64,000 nucleotides of DNA, from positions 58,657,584 through 58,721,583 of the forward strand of contig CM043705.1 of assembly GCA_023935145.1 (NCBI GenBank). Direction: 5' to 3'. Made by a program: the position numbers and the translations under genes. Under the pieces are notes generated by a model. The model saw nothing but the letters and a program-made list of their open reading frames with translations, did not search any database and had not been told where the DNA came from. Below, piece after piece: positions 35,931-47,579 of this stretch (within the stretch, counting starts at the first letter, position 1; each line of letters starts with the position of its first letter). The DNA is from Bretschneidera sinensis (lineage: Eukaryota > Streptophyta > Magnoliopsida > Brassicales > Akaniaceae).

Positions 35931-36561
35931 TTGTGGTGGGCAAGCAGCTAGCTAATAAGTCTTGAGAGTGAGAAATTCTTGGATAGGCAGGCTTTAGTCC
36001 GATCAATTATAATGTGTTATGGCAATCTCTATCTCGTATATTTAATGACATAATATGTTATGATTGAAAAATTATTTAATATTTTTAAAATATTGTTATT
36101 TTTTTAACATTTATGTGAAATCTATGTAATTATTTATCGAATTGATCTCACATGAATCTGAGAAGATAAGAGCAATACATCTAAAATATTGAATAATTTT
36201 TCGTTATAATTAATCTAGCTTTATAAGATTAATGAATAAAGTGGAATGAGAGAGATTTATTCATTGTATTTTTTTTTCTTGATGAGAGGTATTGTTCATT
36301 GTCAAATAAAAATTAAGAAATTTACCCCAAATATCATGTGAGATGAGCAGAGTACGTGTTTAAAGGATTACACCCTTGTACTTTTATTGTTTTATATGCC
36401 AATTAATTTAATTGATAAAATCATTATTGCATGAGAAATATGAAATCGATTATCGCCCATAAGAAATTGAGGGATAATTAAAGAAAGTGAACGGGTTATT
36501 AGTTATTTTTGTATAACTTATAAACCCAATAAGGCTTCAGAGAAAAAACGCTCTTATAATT

Positions 36562-36966
36562 CGTTTGAAACAAAATAAAAATGGAATTCATTTTACTTTC
36601 AAATGAATTGAAATAAATTTTTATATTGACTTTTTTATTTTATATCATAGAATTCATTTAAATTCTCTTGTTTAAATTTTTTGAAATAAATCTAAAATCC
36701 AAAAGAGAAGGAAAGAAAAAGGGAGGGGGAGGGAGAGGTAGAAGAGAGAGGGAAAGAGATTTTTTTTTGTCAACATAGTTTTTTACTCTTCATTTTGTAG
36801 ATTTCATTTTTAAATTCTATCAATTTTGATAGAATTTACAACAAATCAATTTAATTTCATAGTGATTTCATTTCAAAATATATTCGAATTTTTTTCTTCA
36901 AATATGATAACAATAAAATTCGAAATAAATTCCATCAAAACTATAGAATTTATTTGTTCCAAAAAC
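36562..36966. repeat. Possible MITE with TTTGGAACAAA-like ends
   Basis: About 400 bp, AT-rich, with imperfect inverted ends (CGTTTGAAACAAAATAAA at the left, inverse of TTTATTTGTTCCAAA at the right), many GAATTTATT/AATTCATTT variants, and a central purine tract (36716-36762). No coding capacity. The rest of 36007-37169 holds nothing else recognisable. Confidence 0.35.
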
Positions 36967-37169
36967 AGAGAGAGAGACCATTTTCTGCTACTTCCTCACC
37001 CCTCGGTCTATACTAACTAAATTCATGCTTGATAAGGCATCATTAATTCATGTAATATGGGCAAGGGTTGTGCATGTATGTGAGATTAATGTTCACAGAG
37101 GACCAAGGATCTGATCTAAAAAGGTCAACCTGGATGATTAAACCCCTTACTTAGCTGGCTAATGTCTAT

Positions 37170-37310
37170 AACTTATATTTTAAATCAACCAAAAATTTTA
37201 TTTATAATTTCGAAGAATTTTATTGATAATATTATTTTTAAAGTTTTACATTTATATTAATATTACTAATAAAAATTTTTAAAATTATTTCGAACGAATT
37301 TTAACCCGCC
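37170..37310. repeat. Small fold-back MITE, copy 2
   Basis: Inverted arms around AGTTTTACATTTATATTA. Its arms (TTTTATTGATAATATTATTT and the inverse of ACTAATAAAAATTTTTAAAA) resemble the element at 19443-19632 in the opposite orientation. Confidence 0.5.
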
Positions 37311-37369
37311 AAAATTTTTTTAGCTTGATATGATGCTGCTTAAGAGACGGTTCTCCATGTTTAAGAGAC

Positions 37370-37655
37370 AGTTCTCCCTCAAAGTTTTCTTTCCTTCGTT
37401 CGAAAACGATTGTCATCCTGTAGCTGGTTACAATATCCTAGCATATTACAGAGTATATCGTACGGAAGCAATGGCAGATTTAGCAATCAGAAGAAAAAAT
37501 ATTTTTGCCTATTTTTTGGGATATTTAACTAATGTTGTGCTAGGTGTGGTTGGTTTGACTTATTAATTGCCACATCATGCTTTGGTCTGTCCAATAGGAT
37601 CTTGACACACGGCTCTTGTAGGGCTGGCCTCAAACTAACCTAAACTATAGTAGAG
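37370..37655 (+). repeat. Dispersed repeat, copy 3 of 3, in the RAM2 upstream region
   Basis: It matches 10700-10960 in inverse orientation from AAGTTTTCTTTCCTTCGTT to CTAACCTAAAC. It ends about 400 bp upstream of the RAM2 ATG. Confidence 0.65.
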
Positions 37656-37666
37656 ACAAACAATGA

Positions 37667-37680
37667 CGGTTTAAACAAAG
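37667..37680 (+). promoter_or_regulatory. AW-box match upstream of RAM2
   Basis: CGGTTTAAACAAAG fits the AW-box consensus CG-N7-CNANG bound by WRINKLED-type AP2 factors, about 370 bp upstream of the ATG. With five fixed bases, a chance match in this interval is quite possible. Confidence 0.3.
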
Positions 37681-37922
37681 AAATTACCATTTAATTGGTT
37701 CCTTACCCAAAAATATAAAAAGAAAAAAAGAAAGAAGCAACAATGATGAACCCTCGGTTATACCCATAAAGGTCGCTGTCAATCCCTTTTGGAAATCTCG
37801 GCGCCAACTATATTTTCATTGTTCTCATAAACCAAATTAACTTTTTGTTCCTTGATTCACTTAATTTGCTAACCTTTATTTTTTTAATTAATTAATTTTG
37901 TCTCTCTCTTTCTTCTTTGTTC

Positions 37923-37930
37923 TATATATA
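37923..37930 (+). promoter_or_regulatory. Candidate TATA box of RAM2
   Basis: TATATATA about 122 bp upstream of the chosen ATG, following a pyrimidine-rich tract (CTCTCTCTTTCTTC). Confidence 0.5.
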
Positions 37931-38051
37931 TGCAACAAACATGAAAAACCCTTTCAACAATTTAAATTGTTGCTTCTTCTTCTGCTCTCTAATTTATATA
38001 GTCAATTTGGTAATTTTTTTTGGCAGCTTATACCCTTTTCATTATATCACC

Positions 38052-40970
38052 ATGGCTATGAATACTTTCCCTACCGTCGACAAATGTGCATCGATCGGCC
38101 GAGAAAAACACACAGTTGTTGCTGACATGGATGGAACTTTGCTTAGAGGCCGAAGCTCTTTCCCTTACTTTGCTCTTGTTGCCTTTGAAGTTGGTGGGAT
38201 TTTAAGGCTTCTTTTCTTGCTCTTGTCCTCACCAATAGCAGGATTTCTCTACTACTTAGTCTCCGAATCCGCAGGAATCGAAGTCCTCATCTTCGTAACG
38301 TTTTTCGGTATGAAAGTGTCGGATATTGAGTCCGTGGCTCGGGCCGTGCTGCCAAAATTTTATTCTAGTGATCTCCACCCTCAGTCTTGGCGCGTGTTCT
38401 CTTCCTGCGGGAAACGCTGCGTTCTCACCGCGAATCCGAGGATCATGGTGGAAGCATTCTTGAAGGATTTCTTGGGAGCTGATTTGGTTTTGGGCACTGA
38501 GATTGGAACTTATGAAGGTAGAGCGACAGGGTTTGTTCTGAAGCCAGGGGTACTAGTGGGGAAAAACAAAGCAGATGCTCTTCAAAAGGCTTTTGGAGAG
38601 ATACAGCCTGAAGTTGGGCTTGGAGATAGGCATACTGATACTCCTTTCATGACAATGTGCAAGGTTAGAAAATTGAATATTTCTAAATCAGAAACTGATT
38701 TTCAGTTCCTTTTGTTTTCGCTGTTAAACCATCATTTTTTAGGCTTGATTATAAAAAATATTTTGTTATTGATTGTATTTTCAAAAAACATCTCAGAGGT
38801 TTTTTGTGTTGCAAAAATTATTTTGAGAATTTTTTTGTGACAAAAAATACCCCTAAAATATATTTCTGTTAACAAAAAATATTGAAGGATACATATGGAA
38901 TAAAGCCGCATGAATTTTCTCCTCAAGCACGTTCTGGATCAGGGTCTAATTCATCAACATTTTGCACCCCAGCTGTTACAGATCCATTTACTTGTTCCAG
39001 AACTACATCAACATTTTGCACCCCAGCTGTTACAGAGCCATTTACTTGTTCCAGAACTACATCAACATTTTGCACCCTAGCCAACGAAAAAACATCGTTA
39101 AAATAGCCAATAACCTCACTCTCCATCCCCTTCTCATCTGAAATCTAGTCTCCATTCGAATTTCGGAGGCCATGAATCAAGTTTCATCTCTTTCTCCGAT
39201 GCTTTTGCATGAAAAAAGATTGTTTTATGATCACCCCCGCAAGCTTTTGCATGAAAAAAGGGCTGTATAAATCTGTTGAATCTATTAATTTCAAATTAAT
39301 TGTAGATGACAAAGTAGTATTGATTATTAATTAGAATAATGCAGGATGTAAATTGTAGCAGTACGTTGAAACTTAAAAGTGTCAGGTAAAAATGGTCACT
39401 TGACTTCAATTAAAGGGTGCGTTTATGCTAACAGCCTGGGAGAAAAAATGGACGGGTCTGAGATGATTTTTTTTCTTTCTGAATTAAGCTAATTTTTCTT
39501 ATGTTTTAAAGTTGAGAATGGAGTTATTCTCATTTCATATTCCATGATGATAAGTTGGAGTATCCAAACAAAATAATTGAAATATTTTGTTATGGCTAAC
39601 CTATTATTTTTACTTTAATTGTTGTTGTTTTTAAAGTTGATTTGGGTTTAAACAATCCACCTTTCTAACTTAATTATTCATTTTTGGGGTTGATTATTAA
39701 ACATATATGACAGGGTATTTTTGATTAACAAAAACATACTATAAGGTATTTTTTATCAAAAAAAAAAACCTCCAAGTATTTTTTGAAATGAGTCAACCAC
39801 AAAATATTTTTTATCACAAAAAAACTTCGAGGTATTTTTTAAAATGAAATCAACCAAATGGTATTTTTTTGTAATTTAACAATTTTTTAATACAACACAT
39901 AATAAAATGTTTGGCACAAAATACACACATGAATATCAACAAATTTTTAAGCATGATCTCAGCTATACTGAAACCTAAAAATCAAAAGCTTTTGTAACAA
40001 CTACTACAAGAAATAATTTTTTTTTTAAATGTATAGAAATACTAAATACTCATCTGATAATTAAATGCAGGAGGGTTACATTGTGCCACCAAACCCAGAG
40101 GTCAAAGCAGTAACAAATGACAAACTCCCAAAACCTATAATTTTCCACGATGGCCGGCTTGTCCAAAAGCCAACACCCTTAATAGCATTGCTCATTATTC
40201 TCTGGATCCCCATAGGGTTTCTCTTGGCCTGCTTGCGTATCGCGGCCGGTGCACTTCTCCCCATGCCCTTGGTCTACTATGCTTTTTGGGCGCTCGGCGT
40301 CCGTGTCACCATCAAAGGCACCCCTCCTCCACCCGCAAAAAAATCAATCCGTCAATCTGGTGTTCTCTTCATTTGTTCCCACAAAACCCTATTGGACCCG
40401 ATTTTCCTCTCCACCGCCCTTGGACGCCCTATTCCTGCGGTTACCTACTCGGTCTCCAGACTCTCCGAGATCATTTCACCCATCAAGACCGTTAGGCTTA
40501 GCCGAGACCGAGCCATGGATGCATCCATGATCAAGAAGCTACTAGAGGAAGGTGACTTAGTTTTATGCCCCGAGGGTACTACTTGTAGGGAACCGTTTCT
40601 TCTCAGGTTTTCGGCTTTGTTTGCTGAATTAACCGACCAGCTCGTTCCTGTGGCTATGGTGAATCGTATGAGTATGTTCCATGGAACCACGGCTAGAGGG
40701 TGGAAAGGGATGGATCCGTTTTACTTCTTCATGAACCCTAGCCCGGTGTACGAAGTGACTTTCTTGAACAAGTTACCGCATGAGTTAACTTGCAGTTCAG
40801 GTAAATCTAGCCATGAGGTGGCGAATTACATACAAAGGGTGATCGCTGCAACTCTTTCTTATGAGTGCACCAACTTCACTAGGAAAGATAAGTACAGAGC
40901 GCTTGCTGGGAATGATGGGATTGTGGTTGAGAAACCTAAACTTGCTGCAGAAAAAGTAATGGGATGCTAA
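38052..40970 (+). CDS. RAM2: Glycerol-3-phosphate 2-O-acyltransferase, RAM2 ortholog
   Basis: Exon 1 is 38052-38663 and exon 2 is 40071-40970 (GT-AG, phase 0), giving 503 residues. The product makes sn-2 monoacylglycerol at the ER from glycerol-3-phosphate and acyl-CoA. RAM2 in particular supplies 16:0 lipid to arbuscular mycorrhizal fungi. The N-terminal HAD-type phosphatase half keeps motif I DMDGTLL (25-31) and GDRHTD (191-196), so it is probably bifunctional. Membrane segments lie at about 50-75 and 240-275. The acyltransferase half has the HKTLLD box (308-313), [21 protein letters not shown] (371-384) and VPVA (396-399). The near-identity I recall to legume RAM2, including the N-terminus and the ending KVMGC, separates it from cutin GPAT4/6/8. 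ATG 38052 has a strong context (CACCATGGC). An in-frame ATG at 37941 would add 37 hydrophobic residues and is less likely. Confidence 0.9.
38735..39880. mobile_element. Possible non-autonomous DNA transposon in RAM2 intron 1
   Basis: The 1407-bp intron has mirrored AT-rich ends. Blocks such as GTTTTTTTGTGATAAAAAATA and TTTTTGTTAAYMAAAAATA occur in direct orientation near 38780-38885 and inverted near 39715-39870. Such repeated subterminal motifs are typical of plant DNA transposons. No clear terminal inverted repeat or target duplication could be fixed, so limits are approximate. Confidence 0.4.
38952..39080. repeat. 54-bp tandem repeat, 2.4 units, inside RAM2 intron
   Basis: Units start at 38952, 39006 and 39060 (CATCAACATTTTGCACCCCA...). 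The first two are almost identical. The unit length is a multiple of three and both strands stay open, giving 18-residue repeats in translation. Confidence 0.85.
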
Positions 40971-41363
40971 ATCAAGATTTTACTTTGAGGAATGGTTCAT
41001 GTAAGAGATAAACATTTCTTATTTGAAGCTTCTAGTTACAGTAATTTATGTATGCTTCCATCTACTACTTATTAGTATATAGATAATTTGAGTTTTGTTG
41101 TCATGGGGATAAGTATTGAAGAATATATGTTGTTTATGAGAAGAAAAAAAATCTCTTCACTTCCAGAATTAACCTAGTACTCATATTAGTGGAAACTGTC
41201 CTAGCAATATGGATTTATATCCTATCCACTGTTAATGTATAGACTTTTTACATTAGCAATGAATTGGATCAAGTTTTGCCATCATAAGTAAACAATAAAC
41301 TTGATCACTAATCCAGTTTATCTTGGATTTGATTGTGTTTAGTAAGTCAAGCAATTTATGCAA

Positions 41364-41446
41364 ATTTTTTTTGGTACATTGCTGAAGAGGGGAGTCGAAC
41401 CCAAACCTCCTATCCGAAGTTAACCACAAGGTCAAAAGGTCCGGGT
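41364..41446 (-). mobile_element. Very short tRNA-derived SINE with 11-bp target duplication
   Basis: The 83-bp insert is flanked by AATTTATGCAA at 41353-41363 and 41447-41457. On the minus strand it carries an A-box-like CCTTGTGGTTAA, a B-box GGTTCGACTCC, and a run of eight A at its 3' end next to the duplication. This is the layout of a Pol III SINE. The surrounding 40971-42155 shows no gene. Confidence 0.65.
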
Positions 41447-41817
41447 AATTTATGCAAGTGTTTTTCGTAGAAATCATAAATTCTAATAAGTTCCTAGGGA
41501 ATTAAATGTGTAAGCAAATTGATTAGATGACAAAACTAGTCAACTTTCTTTCTTGCTATGCACAAGAATATTCTTGTTGGAATAGGTAAAAGTCTGCTTT
41601 TTAGGTACCGTTCAATCGAGACTCAAAAGGTTTTCGAAATAGTTTTTGGTAAACCAACTGTGAAGTTCTGTATCTAACATAATTACAGTTTATTAAAATA
41701 TGTTTTTCAGCTTATGATGCTTCCTCGAAACAGTTTTGATGAAAGGTGTTCAAAGAAGTTAACTTGCAGCTTGGAAAATTTGTCGTGTAATTTTCTAATG
41801 GAGAAACAATAAACACG

Positions 41818-41822
<5 letters not shown>

Positions 41823-41858
<36 letters not shown>
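41823..41858. repeat. (TA)18 microsatellite
   Basis: Uninterrupted TA repeat. A second, interrupted one (ATATATAT with two G) lies at 47860-47900. Confidence 0.95.
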
Positions 41859-41861
<3 letters not shown>

Positions 41862-42375
41862 TTAGGTTGGCTCCCTCAAAAAATATCTCTCCCATTCCAC
41901 CGGTTTGTTACATTCATTACTCTTTTAAAACAAACGTAAGAGTTTCAGGTATGTTCCATGAGGAATTAGGAAATTTAAACTGATAAAGCAACTTAAATTA
42001 GCAAATACTTTCTTTAAAATTTGTCCTTAATATCTTGTGGACTTGGCATGTTCTTTGTTTTGGTATCGATTTTGTTGGTAAATGTGTAAGTTTTCACCAA
42101 TGCCTCCTTAACTCTCTATGTAATAATAGAAAAGTCTGATTCCTTCTCATAAAATTGTTGTAACTGCTTCAAGTTAAATTGCTGTATCTGCTTCAAGTTT
42201 GTTTTTAATTTTTGAATTTATATTTTAGCTTACATTTGTACTTTTATATTTAGGAATCAGTTTCAAAACTGTTATAATCTTTTGTATTTATATTTGCTAA
42301 TTAATGAGAAGCCTGGTGTGAAAAATTCCCTTTCCTCTGTTTCTCTTATTCGTCATATGGTATTAAAGCATTTAA

Positions 42376-43347
42376 TTGCTGCTGCCCTCTTCTCCAGGTA
42401 CCAATACCAGGACAACAACTAATAATTCCAACTCTCCGCCTGTTCTTCACTACACAAATGAACCAAACACATCTCTAATTGCTATCAATATCTTTGCCCA
42501 AGCCCCACTCAAACTCACCACAAGCAATTATATCTCCTGGAAACTTCAATTTCACACTCTCTTTGTCGGTTATGACCTCTTAGGATATATAGATGGATCA
42601 AAACCATGTCCACCTTCTACTATCACTCAAAACAACACCACCATACCAAATCCTTCTCATAATACCTGGATTAGACAAGACCAACTGATCTTTAATGCTC
42701 TAGTTGGATCTCTTTCTCCCACAATTATCCCGTTAATTGCTCGAGCCAAAACTTCACAGGAAGCTTGGATGATTCTGGTAAACATATATGCCAAGCCATC
42801 TCGAGGGCGCATCAAGCAGGTAAAGAATCAAATTAAAAATCTAACTAAGGGGTTTCAAACTGTTACAGATTTTCTTCAATCGGTGAAGTCTCGGGCCGAT
42901 GAACTTGCTATTCTTGGAGCACTAATAGATGAAGATGAACTCATAGACAAAATCCTCGATGGTCTCGAGGATGACTATAAAGAACTTATACGTGTAGTTC
43001 AAGCCCGTGACACCATGATCATGTTCGATGAGCTCCACAAAAAGCTTTTAAATTTTGAAGCATCTCTTCAAGGTGCAAAATTTGAACCCTCTCATTTTCC
43101 AGCCTCGGCAAATCCTGCAAGTCACAACACTACAAGTTTGTGTCCTACTTTCAACTTGTGTAACACTAATAATAATTGGTGTCCATCAATAAACTCTGGT
43201 AACAACAGTACAAGCTGGTGTCCTTCACCCAATACAAACAATTGTTCCCTCGCGTTTCCTAATGATGGGCAAAATTCATCTCGTAGCCAACGACCTCCTT
43301 CTCGACCTTATCTTGGATATTGCCAGATATGTGGACTACTAGGGTAA
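42376..43347 (+). pseudogene. Ale-type Copia gag (plus copy)
   Basis: About 320 codons open. Copia gag N-terminus (NYISWKLQFHTLFVGYDLLGYIDGSKPCPP split over the start), LTKGFQTVTDFLQSVKSRAD, then a Ser/Asn-rich linker to the start of a zinc knuckle (YCQICGLLG), where TAA at 43347 interrupts it. Gag alone could still be made if transcribed; the downstream frame is broken. Confidence 0.82.
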
Positions 43348-45857
43348 ACTGCCAAGAGATGTCCCTATTTCCGCTTGGTTTCAATTCAGCACAATACAAC
43401 TCCAATTGCACTATTGAACAACACTTCGACACTATGGCAACCTCAGGCTCATTTTGCAGCCAACACTTCTCCCAACACTCTGCAATGGCTATGGGAAAGT
43501 GCTTCTTTTCATCATGTCAACGTCAACCTGAGTAATCTATCTCTCCATACACCTTATAATGGTTTCGATGACATCATGATTGGCGATGGCTCGAGTCTTT
43601 CTATAACTCACAATGGTTCTACATCATTTACCACTCATAACACCTTATTTAAATTAGATAATGTTTTATGTGTCCTTAGCATGAAAAAGAATCTAATTTT
43701 CATTTCTTAATTTTACACATCCAACAATATCTCGGTTAAATTCTTACCATCCTCTTTTCTTGTGAAGGAACTTTACTCAGGGGCAATCCTTTTGAAGGGT
43801 CAAATGAAGGATAGGGTGTATGAATGGCCGATTTCCTCTTCAACAACATCTCCATTAGTAGCCTTTTCTAGTGTTAAAACTTCTTCATCTGAATGGCATC
43901 ATAGATTAGGCCATACTATATTTACCATTTTAAAATAAATTGTTTCGCATCATTAGTTAGATTTGTCTTCATCTATGTCATCTGAATTTTTGTGTAATGC
44001 TTGTCACTATAATAAAAGCTATAAACTACCTTTCTCTACATCAACTGTTGTCTCCTTTCAACCACTTGAAATTATTGTCTATGATCTCATATGATGATTT
44101 TAAATATTATGTCATATATGTTGATCACTTCACTAAATACATTTGGTTTTATCCCCTCTAACAGAAATCTGAAGTTAAAGATGTGTTTATAAGATTCAAA
44201 ATAAAAATTCATATACTTTATTCCGATAATGGTGGTGAATACTTGGCTTTTCAAACTTTTCTTACTCTCCATGGAATCACTCACTTTACCACTCTACCAC
44301 ACACTTCTGAACAAAATGGATACTCTGAAAGACATCATCGTCACATTGTCGAAATAGGTTTCACTTTACTCTTTCATGAATCATTTCCTTTAACATTTTG
44401 GACACATGCTTTTGCCATTACTGTTTACCTAATAAATTGTATGCCCACTCCCACACTAAATCTATTATCTCCTTATGAAAATATTTTTGGCTCTCCCCAA
44501 AACTACTCTAAACTTAGGATTTTTGGTTGTTTGTGTTATCCATGGTTATGTCCTTATTCATCTCACAAACTTGAGTCTCGTTTCAAGCCTTGTATTTTTC
44601 TAGGATATTCTCTTACTCAAAGTGCTTATCTGTGTTATCATCTTCCCATATCTAGATTGCATGTCTCTCATCATGTCAAATTTGTTGAGTCCATCTTCCC
44701 TTATCTGACTTTATCCATGTAATCTGCCAGTCCCCAACCCGACACCTTCTCCACATGGATTCCTCCTGTAATCACAATTCCAACCAACCAAACTTCCTCC
44801 AGAACACTCAACACACCATCTGCAGTTCAACCTCAAGGACAACCCTATTAGAATGCTTCGTTCCTTTCTACCAACACAACACTATAAATGCCACGTGAGT
44901 CTTACATCTAATCAATCAACTCTATACCTTCACCCGTAATCCAACCAATCACCTCTATACCTTCACCCGACACCCAACCAAACACATCTATCCCTGTCTG
45001 TAACACAACTTCACAGCCACCACCTATACATTTAATGACCACTAAGGCCAAAAACAACATTAGAAAACCGATCCAAAAACTTAATCTCTCCACACAACTT
45101 TCCCAACCTTATGATGTAGAACTAACCACTGCGACCCAAGCCTTCAAAAATCCAAAATGGTATCGGGCCATGTCTGAAGAATATGATGCTCTTGTTCGAA
45201 ATGGGACATGAGAGCTTGTCTCATCTATTTTTAGTCATAATATAGTTAGATGTAAGTGGATTTTTTGACCTAAACGTAACTCTGATGGTTCTATTGACAG
45301 GAATAAAGCACGTTTGGTTGCGAAAGGCTTTCATCAATGACCAAGAATTGATTATCATGACACATTTAGTCATGTAGTGAAGCTTACTACGGTCTGTTTA
45401 GTTCTTAGCCTTGCTGTAAGTCGTGGTTGATCTCTACAACAACTGAATGTAAACAATGCCTTTTTGTAAGATCATCTCTCTGAAGATGTTTATATATCCC
45501 AACCTCCAGGTTTTGTTGATCTAGATAATCCAATTCATGTTTGTAAGCTTTGGAAAGCAAGTTATTGCTTTGGGTTATCACAATTCTCATGTCAGCTCAT
45601 CTCTTTTTGTTCTAAACACTGGTGTTAAACTTCTCTATCTTCTAGTTTATATGGACGATATTATTCTTACTGGTAATGATGATACTGTGGTTCACAAGTT
45701 TATGTATATGCTTTCTCTCCAATTCTCTAAAGGATCTGGGACACTTATCATGTTTTCTTGGTGTGGAAGTTATTCCAAATAATCGTGGTATCTTGCTCTC
45801 TCAACGAAGTTACATTGTTGATCTTCTAACTCACACAAAAATGATGGATGCTAAATG
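43348..45857 (+). pseudogene. Ale-type Copia protease-integrase-RT remnant (plus copy)
   Basis: Several frames must be joined. Protease-like NTLFKLDNVLCVLSMKKNL is at about 43650. The integrase core has SDNGGEYLAFQTF and SEQNGYSERHHRH at 44183-44722. A linker with an about 33-bp imperfect duplication (CTCTATACCTTCACCCG) lies at 44905-44985. The RT has ARLVAKGFHQ (45310) and the catalytic YMDDIILTGND at 45640-45685. Numerous stops. It ends at 45857 at the inverted junction. Confidence 0.8.
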
Positions 45858-47579
45858 TAGGAGTGGGCATACGATTTATTAGGTAAACAGCAGTGGCAAA
45901 GGCATAAGTCCAAAATGTTAAATGAAGTGATGCATGAGAGAGTAAAGTGAGACATGTTTCGACAATGTGACGATGACATCTTTCAGAGTACCCATTGTGT
46001 TCAAGAGTGTGTGGTGGAGTGGTAAAGTGAATGATTCCATGGGTAGTAAGAAAAGTTCGAAGAGCCAAGTATTCACCACCATTATCGGAATAGTGTATGA
46101 ATTTTATTTTGAAAATGTGTTTCCACATGGCTTTAAATCTTATAAAGACATCTTTAACTTCATATTTCTGTTTGAGGGGATAAAACCAAATGTATTTAGT
46201 GAAGTGATCAGCAAATTTGACATAATATTTAAAACCATCATGTGAGATAATAGGTGAAGTCCACACATCAGAGAAAATAATGTTAAGTGGTTGAGAGGAG
46301 ACAACAATTGATGTAGAGAAAGGTAGTTTATGCCTTTTATTGCAGTGACAAACATTACACAAAAAATCAGATAATATAAATGAAGAAAAATTTATCTGAT
46401 AATGCGAAACAATGTGTTTTAAGATGGGAAATGCAATATGGCCTATTCTATGATGCTATTCAAATGAAGAAGTTTTGACACTAGAAAAGGCTACTAATGG
46501 AGATGTTGTTGAAGAGGAAACCTGCCATTCATACACCCCATTCTTCGTTTGACCCTTCAAAAAGATTGCCCCGTGCGAAATTCCTTCACAAGAAAAGAGG
46601 ATGGTAAGAATTCAAGAGAGAAATTATTGAATGTAAAAAATTGAGAAATAGAAATTAGATTCTTTTTCATGCTAAGGACACAAAAAAATATTGTCTAATT
46701 TAAATGAGGTGTTATGAGTGGTAAAAGATGTAGAACCAGTGTGAGTTATAGGAAACCCCAAGCCATCGCCAATCATAATGTCATCGAAACCATTGTAAGG
46801 TATATGGAGATATAGATTACTCAGGTCGGTAGTGACATGATGAGAAACACCATTGTCAAGTAGCTATTGCAGAGTGTTGGGAGAAGTGTTGGCTACAAAA
46901 TAAGCCCAAGGTTGCCATGGTGTCGAAGTGTTGTTCACTAGTGCAATTGGAGTTGTATTGTGCTGAATTGGCTCCCAGTGAAAAGAGGGACATCTCTTGG
47001 TAATGTGCCCCTATATTCCACATATCTGCCAATATCCAAGATAAGGTCGAGAAGGAGGTCGTTGGCTGCGAGATGAGTTTTGCCCAACGTTAGGAAACAC
47101 GGGGGGAACAATTGTTTGTATTGAATGAGGGACACAAGTCTGTACTGTTGTTATCGAAATTTGTTGATGGATGCCAATTATTGTTGTTGTTACCCGAGTT
47201 GAAAGTAGGACACCAACTTGTAGTGTTGCGATTTATAGGATTTGCCGAGGCTGGAAAATGAGAGGGTTCAGATTTTGCACCTTGAAGAGATACTTCAAAA
47301 TTTAAAAGATTTTTGTGGAGCTCATCGAACATGATCATGGTGTTGCAGGCTTGAACTGCATGTATAAGTTCTTTATAGTCATCCCCAAGACCATCAAGGA
47401 TTTTGTCTGTGAGTTCATCTTCATCCATTGGTGCTCCAAGAATAGCAAGTTCATCAGCCCGAGACTTCACTGATTGAAGAAAATCTATAATAGTTTGAGA
47501 CCCCTTGGTTAGATTTTTAATTTGATTCTTTACCTGCTTGATGCACCCTCGGGATGGTGGTGTTGTTTTAAGTGATAGT
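45858..47579 (-). mobile_element. Ale-type Copia fragment, minus orientation, joined tail to tail
   Basis: Read on the minus strand: gag from 47579 (ACTATCACT...), with a deletion bringing NNTTIP next to RGCIKQVKNQ, through LTKGSQTIIDFLQSVKSRADELAI (47090-47570). Then a degenerate protease zone, then integrase (FSDVW, SDNGGEYLALRTF, YSERCHRH) at 45826-46362, ending at YLINRMPTPT. At 47579 it is cut by the insertion of Gypsy B. Confidence 0.8.

Larger units (their letters stand above)
42156..45857 (+). mobile_element. Ale-type Copia retrotransposon fragment, plus orientation
   Basis: A short putative LTR (about 42156-42355, TGTTGTAACTGC to TTATTCGTCA) is followed by a decayed primer site TGGTATTAAAGC (42358-42369), gag, protease, integrase and RT. 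It stops abruptly inside the RT after TKMMDAK, where it joins an inverted fragment of the same family. The LTR limits are tentative. Confidence 0.8.

Noticed and set aside
35842..36006. 55-residue N-terminal extension of the WAK-like protein
   Set aside because: The extension precedes a clear signal peptide and contains the likely TATA box; the ATG at 35841 is far more plausible.
38664..38840. Read-through of RAM2 exon 1 to 38840
   Set aside because: The reading frame past 38663 is AT-rich intron starting with a GT donor; exon 2 at 40071 continues the GPAT sequence exactly.
38882..39126. Small repeat protein gene within RAM2 intron
   Set aside because: Both strands are open over the 54-bp tandem repeat only because the unit lacks stops; no start context or conserved domain.
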